Shown here: piece after piece, positions 1 through 10,340 of the stretch
Layout: each line of letters begins with the position of its first letter
Numbering within the stretch: the first letter of the stretch is position 1
Origin: Acanthochromis polyacanthus
Taxonomy: Eukaryota > Chordata > Actinopteri > Pomacentridae
Length of the DNA stretch: 64,000 nucleotides
Direction: 5' to 3'
Assembly (NCBI RefSeq): GCF_021347895.1
Contig: NC_067132.1
Span: 14,676,023-14,740,022, forward strand
Notes under the pieces: generated by a model
Database searches by the model: none
Told to the model about the DNA's origin: nothing
The model's input: the letters and a program-made list of their open reading frames with translations, nothing else
Made by a program: the position numbers and the translations under genes

Positions 1-1575
1 GGACTTCCACATACCGGTATGCACAACAATGTAATGTAGGAAGGCATGCTGTCTCAGAATACTGCTGAGACAAGGACTTGCAAAAAAGGTGTATGTAAGC
101 ACCATCTCCTTATTTTACCCATTTTCCATTCCTTCAGTCCTCATCAGTGTCCCTGCTGTGCTTGTCTGCCTGTTTGTTTCCATAAACTGTATGTCAGGAT
201 TTTTTTCGAAAGACACTGCTAATCCACTCAGCTAGAGATAAATCAGTTTCCATGACCCCTCTCCAAACAAAGCAGTGCTGGAGCCACAGGCCTGTCTTCA
301 GCAGACAAACTCTGGCTCATCGCAACGCAGGAAATATACCCACAGACGGCCACTGGAAACATAATGGGGGATTGGGTGCCTGTGCATGCCGCTATATTTA
401 TCTTGGGACGGTTTGCTGAGCAAGGTGCTTCTGCACAATTGTACAGCTGCAAATATTCACACCTGGAAACAGTTGCAAAAGATCAGTGTTGTGTTTTTTT
501 TCATGCATACACGTGTTTTAGTTTGTTTTGCCATAAAATAAGGGCACAGAGTGCACATGTCGTGATAGGTATTCAAATATGTATTCTGATTTAATGAAGA
601 CAATCCATGTTTTCTTGCCCTCTGCAGAGATATTAATGTATACATATGTGAACATACCTTCCTTAATTCTATGAAACAGACATTTTGAGTGTTACTAAGT
701 TTAGCTACTGTATATGCAGTAATGACAAAGTTCCAAGGTGACTCAGTGACTGTGTACTTGCATAATGTAGCCTTCCACAACTGCAGCCATGTCAGGCTAG
801 TAATGTATTTGAATCACCTTTACAGCTCAAGCATCACCATAAGGAGATATGAGGCTCAGCGGAGCTCTGACATATGCTCCCCCCTACTGTCTCTGGAGAA
901 TAAGGAATAAGGAGAATATATTTGGATAGACTAGAATGTGATATGTGCTAGAAAGGCTTCTCATGCTCTGCCTTTGACTCACACAGTGGCACACAACTTT
1001 TTTGTCTGGAAGGAATTCACTGCATATTGCAGTCATAGCTGTAGGTAGCAGGGCCGTGGGTGAGTTAAAATTTGCATTTCTTTCCACTGTTTTTGTTCAA
1101 ATATGACTCAAATGAGGACAAGACTGCTGACTTACGCTGTATCATAGATTGCTTCACCACACCAAATCAGTGTGAGTACCAGCCAACAGCTTTGTCTTAC
1201 ACTTCAAATGTAACTGATTTTAACACAGATTCAGTTATTTTATCTATTATTTGTGAATATTGGGGCTTATTTGAGAGCAGATGATAGATATTAGGTCATG
1301 AATATACTACGGAGTATGTAATTCTTTCCCCTACTTTGAGGAGGTGGTGCAACAAGGGTTTGAGAAATGATTTCAGTCAGCTGAGCTCAGAGGACTTCAT
1401 GGTCTGCTCCTATGAGTCTGTTTGAATCACCCCTCTGTTTTCTGTGGGGATTTCATTACCAGCTCCTCTAGGTTCATTTGAGACTCCTCAAAGGCTTGAC
1501 TGAACTCATTGTGCATAAAAGTTTTTGATGGCCACTACTCTTTATTCTCTTTTATCACATTTTTCTTTACTCTGC

Positions 1576-1616
<41 letters not shown>

Positions 1617-1730
1617 CCATCATCCCTACTTCTCCGTCTCCGTCCACTAATCAGCAGCTCTACCAATCTATTCTAACCTGTCATGGCTGTTCTTCTCTCA
1701 CTTGCTCTGTCTTCCCCTGTATCCCTTCAG
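1..1730 (+). other. ctnnd2: ctnnd2 intron, 3' part (5' end outside the window)
   Basis: This is non-coding sequence upstream of the first exon seen. It ends in a pyrimidine-rich tract and the acceptor CCCTTCAG at 1723-1730. It holds a (TC)n microsatellite at 1577-1614. I see no other exon, RNA gene or recognisable transposon here. The short open frames are AT-rich and resemble no protein I know. Confidence 0.75.
1577..1614. repeat. (TC)n microsatellite
   Basis: Nineteen uninterrupted TC units are followed by a short C run. The array lies about 115 bp upstream of the acceptor of the first exon seen, on the pyrimidine side of the transcript. Confidence 0.95.
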
Positions 1731-1785
1731 GTGACATCTAGTCGTGCAGCCCAGCAGCAACAATCACAAACTGGGGCAGGGTCAG
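1731..1785 (+). CDS. ctnnd2: ctnnd2 coding exon A (55 nt), Gln-rich linker
   Basis: A short internal exon of delta-2 catenin, the cadherin-binding armadillo protein of neurons. It is read in phase 0 and begins VTSSRAAQQQQSQTGAGS, leaving one base (G) for the next exon. The acceptor is CCCTTCAG and the donor is GTAAGC. VTSSRA corresponds to TTSRAG in the human linker. In my recollection the human protein continues with a proline run and an alanine run before the YYSSSTLP motif. Here a short Gln/Gly stretch takes that place, so this linker is shorter. Of the eight exons this one has the weakest protein match. It is supported mainly by both splice sites and by exact phase continuity into the next, unmistakable exon. 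Confidence 0.8.
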
Positions 1786-2413
1786 GTAAGCTCTCACCTC
1801 TCTTTTTGTTCTTCTTTTTTTTTTTTTTTTTCCTCTTGGAGCTCAATTTCCTGTATAATACATTAATGTGACATAGCGTGAAGCACTGTTCATCTCTGCA
1901 GAGATGACATTTGGAGACATGTCTGACAACTGAAAAACGAACGTGTGATTAGAAGAATGTTTCCCTGCAGCCTGCACTCTGTATTATTTTCTCACTATGC
2001 TGATTTTTTTTTATATATACAAGCTGCATTGCCTCTAGTCTCTGGAGCATCATTGGTTTGTGTCAAGGTTGTGGATTATACATTTATAGTACTGCATTTA
2101 GTGTGTTTTATTTGTTTTATGCAGCTTGCTCTCTGAGGTTTTTCACTATGTTTCCAGTCTATCACATTCAAAATCTTTCCTATACAATATGTACATTTTA
2201 CACAGGTATCTGTAGCATATCTATCCCCTAAATATCGTCTCAGTCAAACCTTGTATTTTGATGTAACTGTCAAAATTGTGTGCTTTTCTTAACCTCCTTT
2301 GCACATATTTCCCTGTTCCTCTCAGGCTTTTGCACTTTGATCAGTCCCACCACTACTCATTCATTTCTCTGCTTCTCCATGTTTACTGAATGTTCCTTTC
2401 TCCTCTGCTGTAG
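1786..2413 (+). other. ctnnd2: ctnnd2 intron A-B (628 bp)
   Basis: A short GT-AG intron with phase 1. It carries a T run around 1817-1831 and an AT-rich body. The acceptor is CTGCTGTAG. A perfect 16-nt palindrome, CATCTCTGCAGAGATG, sits at 1891-1906. I see nothing else in it. Confidence 0.85.
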
Positions 2414-2627
2414 GTATCTACTATTCCAGCTCCACCCTGCCCGCCCAGCGTGTCAGCTCCCCTTTGTCTGGAGGAGGCTCAGGGTCCGGCTCTCCCAGTA
2501 AACTCCAGCGCCTGGGATCAGCCTCCGACACTCCGGGGTACTCCACCACTCAGCGCCTGCCCTCCTCTTCCTCCTCCTCTTCTCCCAGCAAACAGTCTCC
2601 TGCTAATCGGCTGGCCAAATCATACAG
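2414..2627 (+). CDS. ctnnd2: ctnnd2 coding exon B (214 nt), YYSSSTLP / Ser-rich linker
   Basis: This exon encodes part of the disordered region before the armadillo domain. It enters in phase 1 (G+GT = Gly) and leaves with two bases (AG). The translation contains YYSSSTLPAQ, SPSKLQRLGSAS, a run of seven serines, and SPSKQSPANRLAKSY. These match the human delta-catenin blocks YYSSSTLP, SPTKLQR and SPKQSPSRLAKSYS in order, which identifies the gene. The acceptor is CTGTAG and the donor is GTAGAG. The density of Ser-Pro sites is typical of this linker, which is phosphorylated in mammals; no particular site can be assigned here. The serine run comes from an imperfect TCC/TCT tract and is probably variable in length. 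Confidence 0.96.
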
Positions 2628-3360
2628 GTAGAGAGCCTGGGACACTGATATTGATCCTGATCTATGCAGTTTAATTCGCAGGTTTTACAGATGCATTGAG
2701 AAAAATATAATAATTGAGGGCTGAGTACAACAGAATTTAAAACAATAGAAACAAATTGCCTTGTTCTTGCCCGTTTATATCTTCTAATCTATGCCAGCAT
2801 TCAGTGAATATAAAATCTACATATGCTTCTTTAGAAATAATTATTAGACCACCTGTTGTTTCTTTACCAAGTCTACACAACAGGTGTTCAACAATGAACA
2901 TTTTGTTTGAATTTTATCATCATGGGTAAGTAATTATAGCATCTTCTAAAAGACAGGACTTTTTTTTGATATTCCATTACTTGCAATTATTCTGCTTCAA
3001 AATATGATGAACTGAAACTGTAAAAATGTCAAAATTGACACTAGAGGACAAGAAACATTTTTATGCATATATGTATCGAAAAGATAATCCAGACTAAATC
3101 AGTCCACAATGACTACAAGAAGAAAAGTGTGAGACGACAGGAAGACGGATATCTTGGGAAACCAGCTCTCCGTTTGAATCTTTAGAAGAAAACTCAGTAT
3201 GACTCAACCAACAACTTTAAAGGAAAGGAACACAGTCTAATAATTTCTTCCAAAGCCATATAGCATACATGAAAGAGTAAGCATACGACTATTTTTATAT
3301 GAAGTGGAATGAGTCATTTGATTTCTTTTTTTAATGTTGCTTCATCTATTTGTCTTGCAG
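2628..3360 (+). other. ctnnd2: ctnnd2 intron B-C (733 bp)
   Basis: A GT-AG intron with phase 2, AT-rich, with acceptor TGTCTTGCAG. No repeat family, RNA gene or further exon is recognisable. Confidence 0.85.
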
Positions 3361-3478
3361 CACCACAGTTGCTGTGACAACAGCAGGAGGGGGCGGGTCT
3401 CCCCTGAGGGTGGCATCACCACCCAACTCGACAGCGGCAGGGGGAGGGGCCAGTTCATCATCGTCCCCTCTTCACCAG
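3361..3478 (+). CDS. ctnnd2: ctnnd2 coding exon C (118 nt), Gly/Ser-rich linker
   Basis: It enters in phase 2 (AG+C = Ser) and ends in phase 0 after HQ. The translation includes TTVAVTTAGGGGSPLRVASP and SSSSSPLHQ. It aligns with the human segment that carries SPIRVTSPP and SSSPIHQ. The anchors SPLRVASPP and SPLHQ are kept, while the stretch between them is expanded with Gly, Ala and Ser. The acceptor is TTGCAG and the donor is GTACAG. GC content is well above that of the flanking introns (GGAGGGGGCGGG and similar runs). A longer frame continues past the donor in the same phase, so only the splice site and homology fix the 3' end. Confidence 0.94.
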
Positions 3479-4634
3479 GTACAGAAAATTGCAATGTGGA
3501 TCCATGTAGGAAGGAAATGTATTCTGTCATAATAGAGTCAGAAAATGTGAAGCTTTTTATGCAAAGCATACATTTAAACTCCATTAAAAAATATTACTGG
3601 TTATAAAACATTTTAATGAATGCCACCACGACGGCGCTAGAGTTAATGGAATATTAACTCTGTTCCTCAAAGTGAAATCAATATAAAAGCTATTTATTAA
3701 CTGAATCATGTCTCATACTTATGCATGTAAATACATTTTATTTGAATGTCTGTTTCCACTGCACAAGAACTATCTCCCCTCTTCAAATGTGCATGTTTTA
3801 TTATAGGAATATCTCTATCACCTATGTCCTGACTTGATGTTTTTATTGACTAATTGTGTGTTTATTCTGCATGTTTAGTGAACATTATTATTATTATTAT
3901 GACACACAGATTACACATTTTGCAGTGTGGTTTTCATGACAGAGCAAGCTTTTGTTCAAACAGTAGATTTAGAGGATGATTTGACAGTATTTACTTTGAG
4001 ACACAACAGAATACAGATTATATTTCAAAGTGCAGTATTTACAGTAGTAATGCGGAGTATTAGTATTTTGTGAACAGATGTGTATTTGATGGTTGTAGCA
4101 TTCATTGCATGCATTTATGAATGTATATTAAGGATTATAGTATAGTACACTTTGTTAGGTCTTTAATCATGACAACAGTTGGTTAAGATGAAAAGAAAAA
4201 CAGAAATCAGTGTTCTTCAAAAAAGCTATATTTTTGAGATTCTAGATAATATCTCATGTTTTGTTAGTTATGATATTTTAGCTTTGTTTACTGCTTTTTT
4301 TTTTTTTTGATTGGGTGTTCTCAGCTTAAATTGCATTCTCAACTATAAGTGTTTTGGACATGGTTCACACATAGTGCCACTTTCCATTTGTAAGCTCATT
4401 TCCAAAATTTCTCATTTGGATATAGTCACAAAACTAATTTGGCAAACAGTGCAGGTACAGACACTTTGTATCTGAAGCACCCAAATCAAAACATCAGCCA
4501 TGTTTGTCATATTTGGCTGCCAGCACACAGCAAGAACCGTTGTGTATAAACGTCACCGTGTTCATTCCCTGAGCTTATTTACAGCGTTTGGAAGAACAAA
4601 ACAACGACACTCTTGTTGGTGGTTTTTTTTGCAG
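3479..4634 (+). other. ctnnd2: ctnnd2 intron C-D (1156 bp)
   Basis: A GT-AG intron with phase 0, strongly AT-rich. It holds short ATT repeats near 3887-3900 and a T run near 4296-4308. The acceptor is TTTTTTTTGCAG. No transposon, RNA gene or exon is seen. Confidence 0.85.
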
Positions 4635-4767
4635 ATGAGTTCGGGCATAGGGAGCTATGCCACTCTGTCTCCCAAACGACTGGCGGCTCATCACGCTTCT
4701 GATCAGTACAAGATCTCCCACGAGCTGTACGCTACTGCTACACTGCAAAGGCCTGGAAGTCTAGCAG
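4635..4767 (+). CDS. ctnnd2: ctnnd2 coding exon D (133 nt), YATLSP block
   Basis: It enters in phase 0 and leaves one base (G). The translation contains [40 protein letters not shown]. Human delta-catenin has [20 protein letters not shown] and [16 protein letters not shown] in the same place, so this is among the best-conserved blocks before the armadillo domain. The tyrosines in YATLSP and ELYATATLQ are conserved. The initial ATG is simply the first codon of an internal exon and not a start, because the exon is preceded by a T-rich acceptor and chains in phase with exon C. The donor is GTGGGA, weaker than consensus. Confidence 0.97.
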
Positions 4768-7700
4768 GTGGGAGTTCACGCATTCCTGCAGTCTTACTTG
4801 TAGTTGGACAAAAATATAGCTAAAACAAATATGCAGCTCTTCTTTTAACGACTGCACTGTGAGTAGTAAAAGGGATATTCAGAAATTTTCCGCCGTATCA
4901 GTATATCTGTGAGCGTTTGTTTCTGTTGTTGATGTTGCCTTTTGTGTCAAAGGAGAATTTGTAGTCTAATTGTTACACATCATTGCATCTTACTGCCATT
5001 CTAAGAAATGTCAAGTGCTGCATTTAGCTCTATTGAAATGGCCCGTCTTTGTATGAGCGTTGTGGTCGGCATCTTGGGGTTGTCTACTCTGTCGCAGCAG
5101 TTGTACGTATTTCAAAAGCAGAGTCAGGGTCTTTGAGGCTGCCCTTTACAAAGTACTTCCAAATGAATGGACTAGCTTTTCAGCAGCTAGATCTGTGAAT
5201 TATGAACTGTTTATGAACCGATCCGCTTTAACTACCAGACAGGAATCGGCTTTAAGAAGATTAAAAGGACTCTCATTCATAACTCTGTCTTCAAATAAGA
5301 TCTATTAACTATGCCCAGGAGCAGAATGACACTGGCCTTGGTACTGACAGCCCTCAGGCTAACGGAGACTTTTATTTGCTCCTGAAGTTGCATGGACTTG
5401 TTAATGGCTTTCTCTCCAGACTCTTCAAAATTAAGTTGGCTGAATGTCAGCCCCTAAATGATAATGTGTTAGAACAGCTGTCTATGGTTCACAGTTGTGA
5501 CATGTACAATTTTATTTCAGGTTGGGTATTTGTGCTCACAGAAGTTTTAAAAATTTTGGAAATTAATGAAGAAATTATTGACTTCTTCTTCATTTGCATC
5601 TTCTGCTTGGCTCTGAGTTAATTGCAGCTGTGATTTAAGTACGATAAAGATCACAATCATTTTTGTGTTCATGTGAATGGGCCTTGTTGGTGACTTTGTT
5701 GCAGCTTCCTTTGCAGATGGACTATAGATTTCCACAGTTTTTTCTTTCATGTAACAGAGATGAAATGTAAAATATAAACTAGATTATTATTGATTAAACC
5801 AGGCAGCAGTGTTTTGAAGCCCTGGAGTAAGTTTAATTGATCAGTCTTATAAACTTAGAGCTGTATTGATGGAGAACATGACCTTCATGCTTTACCCCGA
5901 GGGCATTACTGTGATCTTGAACCAACGCCTGGGGTTTCACTTCTCCCGAAGACTTTCAATGAAGTAGAAAAGAAACCACTGTGCAGGAGCGAGTCGCAAT
6001 GGGGAAGAGATTGTCACTGTAATTAGCAGACCTGAGCCATTTGATTATCTGAATTTGATTTCATGTGCTGGGGCCACCATGCTGGGGTTGATTTTATCTC
6101 AACAATTTAAAAGGAACTAATCCTGGAAATGAGGCATATTTACCTTGACCTGTAATTTCTGCTAATCACCATATTCCAAAATCCTACCAGTCAAGAATTA
6201 TTTGCAGATACAGTTAGCCAGAGAATTGCTCGTTCCCACTGGGTGACATCCTTCTGGAAAAAGCACAGTACCAGTTCATCTGAGTAGCATGTTTGGAGAG
6301 GTACTTAACAGCTCTACAGCACCTACTCTACAGTGGAGTTAAGCTGCGTGAAACACAGAAATTACCTAAAAAAAGAAATTTCCTGTCTGTGCTTCTTGTT
6401 TCAAGGGCCTGAGTGATACAGTGCAGTGTGTAAATATTGCCATGGTGGCCCAGCAGCGTGACGTGCAGCTAAAGGAAATGAATGACTAAGATCTTTTACC
6501 AAACACAGATAATTAGTTATATATAATTAGTTATTAGTTATCAATTAAAAAAAGCTATTATTTAGTGACGGAGCTTCATTGGCATGGACGCAAACTGCTG
6601 GTCAACATTGGAGCTTGAGGCATAGCAATTATCTTTTTGATATTAAACATATGTCCATCTTCAATCTTGGATTATGTGGCCCATAGAGTCGTAAATATAT
6701 GAACATTTTTAATTTCAGATCTTAGGTTGACACCTTTAGCACCACAGTCACTTATAAAAGAGCTAAAGAAGGTAATATCTTCTTTTTTTAAACTCATCTA
6801 CTGACTGCGAGACTACGTAACATTTAGTTTGCCTTCATTTTAACTACACAAACAGGACTTTGAGGCATCAAGTGCCCAGAGTTGGTTTTTACATGCTGTT
6901 ATCCTTTTTAAGTATTTTACTGAATGAAACATCATGGGAGGGAATCTTCCTCTTTCTCTCTCCTTGTATCATTCTATCTTCTTTCCTTAAAGTCCTCCTT
7001 CCCTTTGAAAGAAAGAGGTCAGTACTTCCACGAGTGGGCCCTTGTGAGGCAAAAAAAAAATAAATGAATAACGAAATAAAACCGACTCACCAAGACTTCA
7101 AAGAGGAAAGGCATGGGGGGAAGAGGAAGAGCTAGGATGAGTCATGCCGTTAATGGGTGTGTCCACGACTCTAATTAGCACTCTTTCATGCATATTCTGA
7201 CCATGTCTGTCTCTTTCCTGCTGTTTTCCCTCCTCTGTATATTTGTCTCTAGATTCACTTAATTTCAGCTGAGGTCAGTGGGTGTTGTGATGTCCAGACA
7301 CTCTCTTTCTCAATTTCTGTTATTTTCTCAATTTCTATCCATCTTCTTTACCTTTATTTGCTGCTCCCTTATTCTGACTTCATCTCTGCCTTTCTGTTTG
7401 AGTTCTCTATCTGGCTACTGCTGGCTAGTAGAGTGTGAAGGGATGGAGTCTACTTTTAGTTGGCTTGGGGAGGTTAACAGGCCAGTCAGTTAACCACGCT
7501 GCTGAAAAGCATAAAACACAATAGCCTCATTGCCACAATGATACTCAAGACAGGTAGAATGGGGCAAAAAATGGTTTATCATTTGCCAGAGTTCAGTGCT
7601 GAAAGTGTAGGAATTCTCTTGTTTATACTCCAGGCTGCTTCTACCATTTTGTTGTGTTTAGTAGGAAAGATTTAGTATAATCACTGCAGTGTATTTCTGT

Positions 7701-9050
7701 TTGAGTGTTCACAGTGATTCATCTTTAACATGCTCTATTTGGCTTGTCTGTTTTGTCAGACAGCTAAAACAAACCAAAAACCAAAATAATGCTGCGACTG
7801 TAGCTGTAACAGTAGAACAGCTACAAGCTACGTGATCCTACTAAGATGATAGTGCCATCTAAGATGGCAAAGTGCCACCTTAGTGGTACATATGCATTGA
7901 TTTCTGATATGATCTGACAGGTTGAGGGGTTTTCACTGTGTCAAGTTGATGGTGGATACACATAGAGGTTTGGATCCTGAAGCGCTGCCCCTTTATCCCC
8001 TGGAAAATCCTTGGCGCACGACTTGAAATCCACTGAGAACTAATACGATATGATACGACGCTAGCTCCACTGAACCATCTCGCTTTCTCCCAGTCACTCA
8101 TAGCTTTCTAAGTCTGTGTTATATGATTATGTGCGCGTCTTCCTATTTCATCTTCTGCCATGTCACCTAAGCCCTCCACTTGGCTTCGTATTCGCCCAGT
8201 CTCCCCGTTTTCTACCCCAGCCTAATTTTAATTTTAGCCACTGTGTTTTCAGAGGGAGGCCCCAGCCTTACATTTGTTCTGCTGTGTAATGAACAAATGC
8301 CTGCTGTCAATGTCTTCCTTGCCCTGTGTCTGTGGGATTCCTGCCAAACACAGAGCAAGCGGGGGGGACACTGCATCTCATTATTTTATAGCTGACGAAA
8401 GGCAATGTGTTCCATGGAGATTAAAAAAAAGAAATACAGAGGCGTCATTCTCTTTTTTTTCCTGTCTCTCTCAATCTCTGTCTGTTCTTCCTATCTCATT
8501 TGTCACTGTGTATGTCTCTATTTTTCTGTCCTTTTTTTAACTTCTGATTTGCTGCAACTCCAACTCATTTCTCTTGCTAACAGTCGTACAGCCACACACA
8601 CAGACACACCACCTACACCTTAACTGGCCACTCTACATCAAAAAACAAAGGTGCAGGATGAAAATGGACAGGTCTAAAAACAAAGCAATCACATGGGCCT
8701 GGTTTTGCTGAGTGAGTGCTGTTTTCTTGTAGTTGTCTTTTTTGTCATCAGTCATTACCATCCTTTACGCAACATCTCCACACTAACACATTTTCTTTTC
8801 TTGTGTCTCTCATCTACATGAATCTGTTGGTATTTCTTTATTTTCCCTCCGTTTACATCTTTTGTGTGTCTTGTTTTACTCTCTGCAACTGTACCATATC
8901 TTTTTCCCTGAAATATTTCCTTTCCTCCTTAAAATCCGCTTCTTCCATTCCTCTGTATCACCCTTACCTCCTGTGCCTCGTCTCATTTTTCATCCTTTGT
9001 TTCACTGTCCTCCTCACGTCTTTTTTTTTCTTCCTCTTTCTTTTCTCCAG
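4768..9050 (+). other. ctnnd2: ctnnd2 intron D-E (4283 bp)
   Basis: A GT-AG intron with phase 1 that ends in a long pyrimidine tract and TTCTCCAG. Three short hairpins cluster at 7746-7869. A stretch around 5920-6330 has the balanced, complex look of conserved non-coding DNA, but this is not tested. The region from about 8450 to 9050 is strongly pyrimidine-rich on the + strand. I see no coding exon or clear transposon. Confidence 0.8.
7746..7869. other. Cluster of three short intronic hairpins
   Basis: Three short inverted repeats lie within about 125 bp: GTCTG...CAGAC near 7746-7761; TGTAGCTGT (7799-7807) with ACAGCTACA (7817-7825), a perfect 9-bp stem; and TGCCATCT (7853-7860) with AGATGGCA (7862-7869), an 8-bp stem around one base. 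They may be remains of a small foldback element or chance. No target-site duplication was found. Confidence 0.4.
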
Positions 9051-9224
9051 GCTCTCGTGGCTCCTACAGCAGTCAGCACAGTCAAGAGCCCCTGCGGCCC
9101 TTGGGATCCCCAGAACACCACATAGATCCCATCTATGAAGAGCGCGTCTACCACAGCAAGGGCCCCATGAGGAGCCTCAGCCAGAGCCAGGGGCCGGACA
9201 CAGGCCCCTACCGCAACAACACTG
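9051..9224 (+). CDS. ctnnd2: ctnnd2 coding exon E (174 nt), EHHIDPIYE block
   Basis: It enters in phase 1 (G+GC = Gly) and leaves one base (G). The translation reads [20 protein letters not shown], then [28 protein letters not shown] and PYRNNT. Human delta-catenin has [32 protein letters not shown] and TYRTST in the same order, so the assignment is secure. The acceptor is TTCTCCAG after a very long pyrimidine tract, and the donor is GTAAAA. The frame lacks an early Met, so start-based gene finders would miss it. The next exon is almost 15 kb downstream. Spliced in phase, the junction gives NNT-APSSPG, matching human TST-APSSPG. Confidence 0.97.
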
Positions 9225-9989
9225 GTAAAACACTCATTGTATTTGTTTAATTAGCTAGATAAGATGCCTGCCTGATATTTAAAAGGTGGCTTTGCGGACA
9301 TGCAGTAATGTCCTGTGCTACCTGTTTATGCAGTACTAAAAGGAAGTATATGGAAATCAGTAAATTTCCCAACAATGGCCTCTGCCACCTCTCTCCATGC
9401 TTGGTTTCTGGAATTTATGTCCTGGTAAGTATATACACTTCAATTTTCCGAAGAATCACGATTACAGACTGCAGTGATCTACTTCTCCTTGGTTTTGATT
9501 TTGAATGACACTCTGCACCACCACGTAGTCTGCTTCCTCAGGATATTCACAAGCACAGTTTTACTGGTCAACACCTAAAAGTTTTTCTTTTTCCAACTTT
9601 CCACCACAAGCAAAGCCAAGCAGCGATCAACATTTCAGTTCAGCAGTTCATCCATCAAAATGAGCAAGACCGCTGAAGCCTAAAATGTACACTTGTGTGT
9701 TCTTACAGCTATCCAGTGCAGTTTTAACATTTTGTTTTTCACTTTACATGCTTTTTGTTTTATAGTCTACAGTGTTTTTGCACCAATAAACTGCATATGT
9801 ATTTTTTTCTTACAGCACCTCAATATTTCAAAATTTAAAACCTTGCATTTGAGGGCTTTTTTTATTAAATGGAGCAAAGACACACTTTTGTTTTACTGAA
9901 GACACTACAGGTAGAAAAAGAGTATGAATTTTGGAGAATGTCTAACATGAATCTGCCTTAATTCAGTTTTAAAAGCTGGAGCTTGTGTG

Positions 9990-10340
9990 TGGATACAACA
10001 GAATAGACGAATAGAATTCCTGTATTGTCATTGCACAGTGTATAACGAAATTAAGCAGCAATCCTGTCAGTGCATTCAGAAAATCCAAAATTTTAAAAGT
10101 ACAGAAAAGATGTGTGCAAATATGAAAGGTAAAAAATCTTGTAGAAAAAAAAATATATGAAGAAAAAAGCAGAGGGATAGCTTTTTCTTAGATCTATTCC
10201 AAACAATAAAAACAGCAATGTAAGTGAAGTTGCACTTTTGGATATTGCATATTGCAGAGTACATACAAGAAATAATGGATTAAAGTAGTGCAAATATTAA
10301 GAAATGATATACAAGGTGCACTTGTATCTGTAAACGTGTA
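9990..10340 (-). repeat. Probable 3' tail of a fish non-LTR retrotransposon
   Basis: The segment GAATTCCTGTATTGTCATTG followed by CACAGTGTATAACGAAATT is a diverged form of a motif I recognise as highly repeated in teleost genomes (TTTATTGTCATTGCAC...AACGAAATT). Downstream phrases such as AAGTGAAGTTGCACTTTTGG and ATACAAGGTGCACTTGTATC fit the same repeat. The minus orientation is inferred from where the motif sits in related copies. The exact family and both edges are uncertain. Confidence 0.5.

Noticed and set aside
8716..9138. A 140-residue frame ending in exon E
   Set aside because: It reads the pyrimidine-rich intron end and then exon E in the wrong frame. The true exon E frame has no early Met.
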